Of a stretch of DNA of 10,413 nt, positions 6,021 to 10,413 are shown in pieces. Made by a program: the position numbers and the translations under genes. The stretch's first letter is position 1; each line of letters starts with the position of its first letter. The notes under the pieces were generated by a model that ran no database searches, had not been told where the DNA came from, and saw only the letters and a program-made list of their open reading frames with translations. This stretch comes from Solobacterium sp. (lineage in GTDB: Bacteria; Bacillota_I; Bacilli_A; Erysipelotrichales; Erysipelotrichaceae). The DNA lies in contig JAFWEA010000013.1 of assembly GCA_017543005.1 (NCBI GenBank), forward strand, positions 1-10,413, in the 5' to 3' direction.

Positions 6021-6602
6021 ATGTTTACAAAAGAATACTGGAAATCCTCCGCTGCCAAACTGCGGCAGACCAAATACCTTGCCATCATGGCCACCATGAT
6101 TGCCCTGAAGGCCGTGCTGGCAAACTTCTCCATCCCCCTGTCGGAAACCCTGCGCATCAACTTCGGATACATGGTCACTTCCGTGGAAGCGGCCGTGGTC
6201 GGACCGGTTGCCGGCATGATCAGCGGGGCGGTGTCCAATACCGTCAATTTCATGATCCGTCCGAGCGGCACCTTCTTTGTCGGCTATACGATCTCGGCCA
6301 TGCTGGGGGAACTGTTCTACGGGCTGTTCTTCTACCGGCGCCGGATTACCCTGCCTTCCATCATCGCCGCCAAGGCCTCGGTCAATTATCTGATCAATGT
6401 CCTGCTGGGATCCCTCTGGTCCAGCATGCTGTATTCCAAGGGATATATTTACTACGCAGGAAAAAGCGTGATCAAGAATACGGTCATGCTGCCGATCGAG
6501 ATCACGCTCCTCTTTCTGATATTCAAGATGGTACTGCCGTTCCTGCAGCGCCGCCAGCTGGTCGTGCCGCAGGACAAACCGGCAAAGGATCAGACAGACT
6601 GA
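6021..6602 (+). CDS. folT: Folate ECF transporter S-component FolT
   Basis: A 193-residue membrane protein, the substrate-binding S-component of an energy-coupling factor transporter that imports folate. After a basic N-terminus, helix 1 (LAIMATMIALKAVLANFSI, 20-38) carries the small-residue Ala-x3-Ala pattern (A24, A28) used to dock on EcfT. IPLSETLRINFGYM (38-51) and GPVAGMISGAVSNTVNFMI (61-79) follow, then PSGTFFVGYTISAMLGELFYG (81-101), all typical of the FolT group. Six helices are expected, the last at about 156-174, with a short polar tail. No EcfA/EcfT genes are nearby, so it must share an energising module encoded elsewhere. The riboswitch independently supports folate as the cargo. 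The start at 6021 is fixed by AAAGGAGG 6 nt upstream. The gene ends exactly where the convergent CapA-like gene ends, with no intergenic base. Confidence 0.92.
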   Translation: MFTKEYWKSSAAKLRQTKYLAIMATMIALKAVLANFSIPLSETLRINFGYMVTSVEAAVVGPVAGMISGAVSNTVNFMIRPSGTFFVGYTISAMLGELFYGLFFYRRRITLPSIIAAKASVNYLINVLLGSLWSSMLYSKGYIYYAGKSVIKNTVMLPIEITLLFLIFKMVLPFLQRRQLVVPQDKPAKDQTD

Positions 6603-7703
6603 TTATTCCAGCCCGCCGATCCGGATGGAATCATCCATTAACTGCAGAACTTTCATGTATTCTGCAGTTTTTATTTTGCTGACATCATATTCTTCCGGGC
6701 CCAGATCACGCAGCGGCACCGTCCGGTAACCGGCCTCATCCTCGACCGCCAGAACCAGATCCACCCGCGGATTGGTCAGCTCGACCTTCTTGCGGGAACC
6801 CAGGGTTGTCTTTGTAATGGTGACGGCCCCGATGACCCCAAGCCGGTCTTCCTCTTCCGGGCTGTCACTGATCAGGGTGCCCATGGAATAGAAGATCAGC
6901 GTATCATCAATCCACGCAACCGGCTGGATGGCATCCGGCGCATTGCCGATGATCACCGAGGCACCGGCATCGGCCAGGGCCTTGGCAATGGTGCGCTGAC
7001 GGTCGGTCGGCAGTTTGCCGTCTTCGCCGTCCCACCACATCTCTACGATCACCACATCCGCCTGCTCGGCCGCCTTGGCCACCTGGGCCGGGCTCTTTTC
7101 ATCATCATAGACGTTGACCAGATACTGTTCCTGTTCCGGGATCTCATGATTCATGTCATCCGTAAAGGACAGAAAGGCAGCGGTCACTTCACCGGTGCGG
7201 ATGGTCGGAATCAGGTTGCGGCTGTCGGTGCTGATAAACGTCCCGTTGGCCAGTACATCCGGATTGTCCAGCCAGTAATCCATAGAACTGTCAATGCCGG
7301 CCTTCCCGTAGGCAAGGACGTGCGGATCAGCCAGACCGATCAGATTGAAACCGATGCCGGTAGCGGCTTCAGCAAACTGCCACGGCACTTCCGTACCGAT
7401 CAGGGTCTGCTGGCTGTAAGCCGCCAGGTCATAATTGGCGACCGTCTCGGCCATTCCCGAGAAATTATCCCAGTAATCCTCTTTATTCTCTGTATAAAGG
7501 CCATAATAAGCCCGGCCGGCAGCGAGTACATTGATGACTGCCACGTCTTCCTGCGCAGCCGAGGAAGAGGACGGCTGAGCGTCACCACCACGCCGTTCAA
7601 GCCGGACCCGCATGATATTCATGCCCAGGCTGATGCTGGCAATGACCAGCGCGGCAATCAGCAGAACCTTCCAGACTCCGTTGAATATTTCCTTATGATT
7701 CAT
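6603..7703 (-). CDS. Membrane-anchored CapA/PgsA-like protein with degenerate metal-binding motifs
   Basis: A 366-residue protein with one N-terminal membrane segment (about 12-30), a polar serine-rich linker (PSSSSAAQ, 44-51) and a large, probably extracytoplasmic, domain. The domain follows the order of the CapA/PgsA calcineurin-like phosphoesterase family, used in poly-gamma-glutamate and other surface polymers: AAFLSFT (175-181), VVIVEMWWDGED (217-228), then IIGNAPDAIQPVAWIDD (251-267) and IFYSMGTLISD (270-280). In active relatives these read H-W-G-E and G-H-x-P-H-V-x-Q-P. Here His is missing at both sites (WWDGE; GNAPDA), the GD-V-M opening is NVLAAGR, and N-H-x-x-D-x-G is DPHVLAYG. It is probably a non-catalytic relative. 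The start has GGGG just upstream. The 3' end contains the likely folT terminator. The family match is by eye; a signal-anchor plus other domain is the main alternative. Confidence 0.65.
   Translation of the reverse strand: MNHKEIFNGVWKVLLIAALVIASISLGMNIMRVRLERRGGDAQPSSSSAAQEDVAVINVLAAGRAYYGLYTENKEDYWDNFSGMAETVANYDLAAYSQQTLIGTEVPWQFAEAATGIGFNLIGLADPHVLAYGKAGIDSSMDYWLDNPDVLANGTFISTDSRNLIPTIRTGEVTAAFLSFTDDMNHEIPEQEQYLVNVYDDEKSPAQVAKAAEQADVVIVEMWWDGEDGKLPTDRQRTIAKALADAGASVIIGNAPDAIQPVAWIDDTLIFYSMGTLISDSPEEEDRLGVIGAVTITKTTLGSRKKVELTNPRVDLVLAVEDEAGYRTVPLRDLGPEEYDVSKIKTAEYMKVLQLMDDSIRIGGLE
6640..6677 (+). terminator. Putative intrinsic terminator of folT inside the opposing gene
   Basis: AACTGCAGAA (6640-6649) and TTCTGCAGTT (6660-6669) form a perfect 10-bp stem with a 10-nt loop, followed by TTTATTTT (6670-6677). 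In the plus direction this is a hairpin plus U-tract 37 nt after the folT stop. It lies wholly in the 3' end of the CapA-like coding sequence. The stem has only four G-C pairs, so strength is uncertain. Confidence 0.55.
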
Positions 7704-7724
7704 ATCCCCATCACTTCCAAATCA

Positions 7725-7754
7725 GTGTCATTATAACATGACAGATGTTATAAT
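7725..7754 (+). promoter_or_regulatory. Extended -10 promoter of the yggS-aminotransferase operon, in an inverted repeat
   Basis: TATAAT (7749-7754) preceded by TGT, with a possible -35 GTGTCA (7725-7730) at 18 nt. The arms ATTATAACAT (7730-7739) and ATGTTATAAT (7745-7754) are perfect reverse complements around GACAG. The -35 of this promoter overlaps the -10 of the leftward one, so the two should compete for polymerase. The predicted start is near 7761. Confidence 0.62.
7730..7735 (-). promoter_or_regulatory. Extended -10 promoter of the CapA-like gene
   Basis: On the minus strand TATAAT (7730-7735) preceded by TGT, a perfect extended -10 in the left arm of a perfect inverted repeat. The predicted start is near 7723, giving a leader of about 20 nt with a GGGG SD. 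No convincing -35 is seen. Confidence 0.6.
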
Positions 7755-7774
7755 TTCTCGGGGTGGTAAGGATT

Positions 7775-8425
7775 ATGAAACATTACGAAACAGTAAAGAA
7801 AATCATTGCCGGAAAGGCTGAATTATGTGTTGTCACCAAGCGTCATTCCGTTGAGGAGATCATGCCGTTCTATGAGGCCGGAGAGCGTATCTTCGGTGAA
7901 AATCACGTCCAGGATCTCACCGCCAAGGCCCAGATCATGCCGGCGGATATCCAGTGGCAGATGATCGGTCACCTGCAGACCAACAAGGTCCGCCAGCTGG
8001 CCCCCTACGCAGCCCGTATCCAGTCTCTCGACTCCCTGAAACTGGCCAAGGAAATCAACAAGGAATGTGCCAAGATCAACAAGGTCATGCCGTGCTTTGC
8101 CGAGTTCCATCTGGCTCTTGAAGATGAAAACAAGACAGGCCTGGCTGCGGCGGATGCCGTGGACTTCATCAAAGCCTGCCAGGAATTCCCCAATGTCAAA
8201 ATCGAAGGCATCATGGCCATGGGCCCGCATACCGAAGATGAAGAGGAAATCCGCCGGATCTTCGAACAGGGGCACGAACTGTTCCTCAGCCTGCAGAAGG
8301 AATTCGGGGCTGACCAGATCAAGTATCTCTCCATGGGCATGAGTGACGATTACCCGATCGCCGTTGACTGCGGTTCCAACATGGTCCGCATCGGTACCTA
8401 TCTCTTTACCGAAGACGGAGAATAA
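7775..8425 (+). CDS. yggS: PLP homeostasis protein, YggS/YlmE family
   Basis: A 216-residue fold-type III (alanine-racemase-like) barrel protein that binds pyridoxal 5'-phosphate and buffers the cellular PLP pool, without known catalysis. The PLP lysine is expected at K22 in LCVVTKRHS (17-25), where most members have AVSKTK. Further family blocks are FGENHVQD (40-47), WQMIGHLQTNK (61-71), the segment around ALEDENKTG (114-122), SMGMSDDYPIAV (186-197) and GSNMVRIGTYLF (200-211), which holds the phosphate-binding glycines. The N-terminus is about 15 residues shorter than in E. coli YggS. The start at 7775 follows GGTAAGG closely; an in-frame GTG at 7763 is possible and would sit only about 2 nt from the predicted transcript start. 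The gene is 2 nt from a PLP-dependent aminotransferase and surely co-transcribed with it. Confidence 0.93.
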   Translation: MKHYETVKKIIAGKAELCVVTKRHSVEEIMPFYEAGERIFGENHVQDLTAKAQIMPADIQWQMIGHLQTNKVRQLAPYAARIQSLDSLKLAKEINKECAKINKVMPCFAEFHLALEDENKTGLAAADAVDFIKACQEFPNVKIEGIMAMGPHTEDEEEIRRIFEQGHELFLSLQKEFGADQIKYLSMGMSDDYPIAVDCGSNMVRIGTYLFTEDGE

Positions 8426-8427
8426 TT

Positions 8428-9666
8428 GTGCGTTTCCACAGAAAGTCAGCGGATCTGACCCCGCTGGCCGACATATCATTTGCGACTGCCGCCAGAGCCC
8501 GCCAAGACCGTGAGGTCAACGGGGATCTTGTGGTGCAGGCAAGTATCGGAACATTGTGCGATGATCAGCAGAAGATCATCGCTTTTCCCTCTGTCTACGA
8601 ACACTTTGATGCCATGGATGCCCGCACGAAGGCCAGCTATGCCCAAAGCTTTACCGGCAACCCGGCTTTCCGCAAAGCCGTGGCCGACTGGGTGCTGGAG
8701 GACCACGTGCACAGCCTGCATCACAGCGTCATTGCGACCCCGGGCGGCACCGGGGCCCTGTGGGCTTCAATGAATACCTTCCTCGACCCGGGGGAAACCG
8801 TAATCCTGCCGAAGACGGCCTGGAACTCCTACACCGCCATGGCTGATCACAATTCCCTGCAGGTCTGTACCTATGACATGTTTGCGGAGGATCATTTCAA
8901 TCCTGCCTCGCTGCAGCAGGCCATGACCGCGGTCAGCCAGGTACAGGACCGGATCGTCTTCCTGATCAATACCCCCTGCAACAACCCGACCGGCTATTCC
9001 CTCAGTGATGAAGAATGGGAAACGCTGATCGGCCTGGTCAACCGGATGGCCGAAACCTGCCCGGTCGTCATGATCATCGATATTGCCTACTTTGACTATG
9101 TCAACGACCCAAGTGCCCGCAGCAGTTTCTGCCGGCATCTCGATGAGATCAGTGACCGTGTCATGGTGAATATCCTCTTCAGCATCTCGAAGACAATGAC
9201 TGCCTACGGTATGCGCTGCGGAGCTTCCATCCTTCTGGCAAAGCATCAGGAAGATGTCCGGCAGATCGAGATCATCCTCGAGAAAACCGCCCGGCTCACC
9301 TGGTCCAATGTCAATAACGCGGCCATGGAGTGCTTTGCCTGGGCGGTCAGTGAAAACCGTGATCAATTGAAAAAAGAAATCCAGGGCGGTGTCCGGCTGC
9401 TGAAAGAGCGAAGTGACATCTTCCTGAAAGAAGCGGCCGATTGCGGACTGGAACTCTACCCGTACCGCGAGGGTTTCTTCTGCACGCTGAAGTATGAAGA
9501 TCCTTCATTCGCCGCGGCCATGTTCCAGGCCCTGATGGACCATCATATCTATACCGTCAAGGTAACCGGCGGGATCCGCATTGCCCTGTGTTCCCTGCCG
9601 GTCTCTCAGGCCAGGGGGCTGGCCGCACGCATCCGGGCTGTGCAGGATCAGCTGACGGCAGATTAA
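8428..9666 (+). CDS. PLP-dependent class I aminotransferase
   Basis: A 412-residue fold-type I aminotransferase. Cofactor and substrate residues are visible: TPGGTGAL (104-111) for the PLP phosphate, NTPCNNPTG (181-189) with Asn186, DIAYFDY (218-224) with Asp218 for the pyridine nitrogen and Tyr221, SISKTMTAYGMRCG (252-265) with Lys255 forming the internal aldimine, and GGIRIALCSLP (381-391) with Arg384 expected to bind the substrate carboxylate. It moves an amino group between an amino acid and a 2-oxo acid. General resemblance is to aspartate/aromatic aminotransferases, but the substrate cannot be fixed from sequence. The start is GTG, supported by GGAG at 8417-8420 with a 7-nt spacer and by the 2-nt distance from yggS. 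No clear terminator follows; the next gene has its own promoter 16 nt downstream. Confidence 0.9.
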   Translation: MRFHRKSADLTPLADISFATAARARQDREVNGDLVVQASIGTLCDDQQKIIAFPSVYEHFDAMDARTKASYAQSFTGNPAFRKAVADWVLEDHVHSLHHSVIATPGGTGALWASMNTFLDPGETVILPKTAWNSYTAMADHNSLQVCTYDMFAEDHFNPASLQQAMTAVSQVQDRIVFLINTPCNNPTGYSLSDEEWETLIGLVNRMAETCPVVMIIDIAYFDYVNDPSARSSFCRHLDEISDRVMVNILFSISKTMTAYGMRCGASILLAKHQEDVRQIEIILEKTARLTWSNVNNAAMECFAWAVSENRDQLKKEIQGGVRLLKERSDIFLKEAADCGLELYPYREGFFCTLKYEDPSFAAAMFQALMDHHIYTVKVTGGIRIALCSLPVSQARGLAARIRAVQDQLTAD

Positions 9667-9682
9667 CAGTTCCGCCTTTTCA

Positions 9683-9711
9683 TTGAATGTCAATGCGAAC
9701 AATGCTATTCT
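9683..9711 (+). promoter_or_regulatory. Promoter of the HD-domain gene
   Basis: TTGAAT (9683-9688), a 17-nt spacer and TATTCT (9706-9711) preceded by TGC, an extended -10. The start would be near 9718, followed by SD GGAGG (9724-9728) and the ATG at 9736. It sits in the 69-nt gap after the aminotransferase. Confidence 0.6.
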
Positions 9712-9735
9712 GTTAAAGACCTTGGAGGTAAAGCA

Positions 9736-10275
9736 ATGACATTTGTCCTAGGTTCCAAACGTGATTTCCTGGATTATCAGGATGAAGAAGCGATGGAATT
9801 TCTTGAGGATGTATGCGATATCGTCGCCATCCCTGAATATCAGAAACTGAAGCAGTTCCGCCACCACTACAGCACCAACCGTTACCAGCACTGCCTGAAT
9901 GTGGCCTGGTATACGTTCCTGTGGTGCCGGCGGGCCGGGCTCAATGCCCGCAGTGCCGCCCGTGGTGCCATGCTGCACGACTTTTTCCTGTACGACTGGC
10001 GCCAGAAGGACAGCCAGCCGATCCCCGGACACCATGCCACGGTGCATCCGGTCGCGGCGCTGGCCAATGCCGAAAAGTACGTGGAAGTCGATGACATCAT
10101 GCGCGACTGCATCCTGCATCACATGTGGCCGACTGCCAAAGGCAGACCGATTACAAAAGAAGGGATGATCGTGTCCCTTGCCGATAAGTACTGTGCCGGC
10201 ATGGAACTGAGCATGCACACCGTGCAGACCGTGCCGCCGGCCATCATGAATGTGATTCAGAGAATATCACGATAG
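9736..10275 (+). CDS. HD-domain metal-dependent phosphohydrolase, function unknown
   Basis: A 179-residue protein of the HD superfamily, small helical metal-dependent phosphohydrolases acting on nucleotides or other phosphate esters. The ligand set is readable: His52 in RYQHCLNVAWYT (49-60), the HD pair His81-Asp82 in MLHDFFLYDW (79-88), His128/His129 in ILHHMWP (126-132), and Asp150 in SLADKYCAG (147-155). All metal ligands are kept, so it should be active. The compact size without an added regulatory domain resembles the stand-alone HD proteins common in Bacillota, none of which I can match to a specific substrate. The start is fixed by GGAGG 7 nt upstream. The stop is 9 nt before the next start, so the two genes are probably one operon. 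Confidence 0.85.
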   Translation: MTFVLGSKRDFLDYQDEEAMEFLEDVCDIVAIPEYQKLKQFRHHYSTNRYQHCLNVAWYTFLWCRRAGLNARSAARGAMLHDFFLYDWRQKDSQPIPGHHATVHPVAALANAEKYVEVDDIMRDCILHHMWPTAKGRPITKEGMIVSLADKYCAGMELSMHTVQTVPPAIMNVIQRISR

Positions 10276-10284
10276 GAGAAGATC

Positions 10285-10413
10285 ATGCCTGCTGCTACAA
10301 CCCATGTGGAATTCGCCCGGGACGTCTATGCCCGGCTGCCGGAAGAACTGCAGAAAACCATTACAGATCTGCCGCTGTACTGCCTGGGCTCCCAGGGGCC
10401 TGATCTCTTTTTC
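10285..10413 (+). CDS. Zinc-dependent phospholipase C-like protein, N-terminal fragment
   Basis: Forty-three codons before the window ends. The visible start MPAATTHVEFARDVYARLP (1-19) and LGSQGPDLFF (34-43) match the opening of the zinc-dependent phospholipase C/S1-P1 nuclease-like family: an early T-H for zinc and a G-x-Q-GPD-x-FF block with the next aspartate ligand. There is no signal peptide, so this would be a cytoplasmic member, unlike the secreted clostridial toxins. The start follows AGGAG at 10274-10278, which overlaps the stop of the HD gene. The substrate is unknown and the rest of the protein is outside the window. Confidence 0.72.
   Translation, partial: MPAATTHVEFARDVYARLPEELQKTITDLPLYCLGSQGPDLFF

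Noticed and set aside
6002..6682. Overlapping plus-strand frame of 226 codons in the folT region
   Set aside because: It begins inside the riboswitch expression platform, has no SD of its own and gives a low-complexity Arg/Gly/His-rich product. The folT frame has the SD and the membrane helices.
7730..7754. The inverted repeat as an intrinsic terminator
   Set aside because: It is A/T-rich with no proper U-tract, lies between divergent starts, and each arm is an extended -10 box.
7823..8479. Open frame of 218 codons on the minus strand over yggS
   Set aside because: It mirrors the yggS codons, which encode all the expected PLP-protein motifs; there is no SD and no family resemblance.
8767..9366. 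Open frame of 199 codons on the minus strand over the aminotransferase
   Set aside because: Shadow of a gene with complete catalytic motifs; long antisense frames are common in GC-rich coding DNA.
9681..9695. Small inverted repeat CATTG-aatgt-CAATG over the -35 of the HD-gene promoter, as a possible operator
   Set aside because: Arms of 5 bp are expected by chance in a window of this size and nothing else supports a regulator.
1..10413. Repeated CTGCAG hexamers as a possible dispersed repeat or uptake signal
   Set aside because: They mostly sit in coding frames as CTG CAG (Leu-Gln) or its complement, which fits codon use; no fixed flanking sequence was seen.

Overview
The window is about 10.4 kb of GC-rich (clearly above 50%) bacterial DNA, packed with genes. 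The content points to a low-copy-RNA-free chromosomal region of a Bacillota member: a THF riboswitch driving an orphan folate ECF S-component, a split two-gene U32 tRNA hydroxylase as in Bacillus, strong Shine-Dalgarno sequences, and TATAAT-type promoters. A higher-GC Erysipelotrichia relative is my best guess, but that is inference at class level only. No rRNA, tRNA, insertion sequence, CRISPR array or phage gene was seen. No gene-free stretch exceeds 300 bases; the longest gap (5796-6020) is a regulatory region.

Left part (1-5795, minus strand): one tightly packed transcription unit of seven genes reading leftward. In order they are trhP1 and trhP2 (two U32-family proteins, predicted to hydroxylate wobble uridine U34 of tRNA), a divergent SpoU/TrmH-type RNA methyltransferase, a GtrII-like multipass membrane protein, a second more canonical SpoU/TrmH methyltransferase, a peptidase-S51-like protein without its catalytic serine, and the start of an MBOAT-like membrane acyltransferase that runs off the window. 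Most junctions overlap (23, 11 and two 4-nt ATGA overlaps). The exception is a 41-nt gap before the second methyltransferase, which carries its own extended -10 promoter. The theme is tRNA/rRNA modification mixed with cell-envelope functions.

Centre (5796-7754): back-to-back promoters serve trhP1 (leftward) and folT (rightward). The folT leader is a tetrahydrofolate riboswitch whose expression platform can be read directly: an anti-SD strand can pair either with the folT SD or with the ligand-binding core of the aptamer. folT (folate uptake S-component) is followed with zero spacing by a convergent gene for a membrane-anchored CapA/PgsA-like protein whose metal-binding motifs are degraded. 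The likely folT terminator lies inside that opposing gene. The CapA-like gene and the next gene to the right start from overlapping divergent promoters built on a perfect inverted repeat.

Right part (7755-10413, plus strand): a PLP-homeostasis protein (YggS/YlmE family) and, 2 nt downstream, a class I PLP aminotransferase. A promoter then drives an HD-domain phosphohydrolase, followed 9 nt later by the start of a zinc-dependent phospholipase C-like gene, cut by the window end.

Two of the complete proteins look like pseudoenzymes (S51-like and CapA-like) and TrhP1 lacks the Fe-S cysteines of its partner, so degraded catalytic folds recur here. Two minus-strand genes also appear to be made from leaderless messages, whereas the other genes have clear SD sequences.
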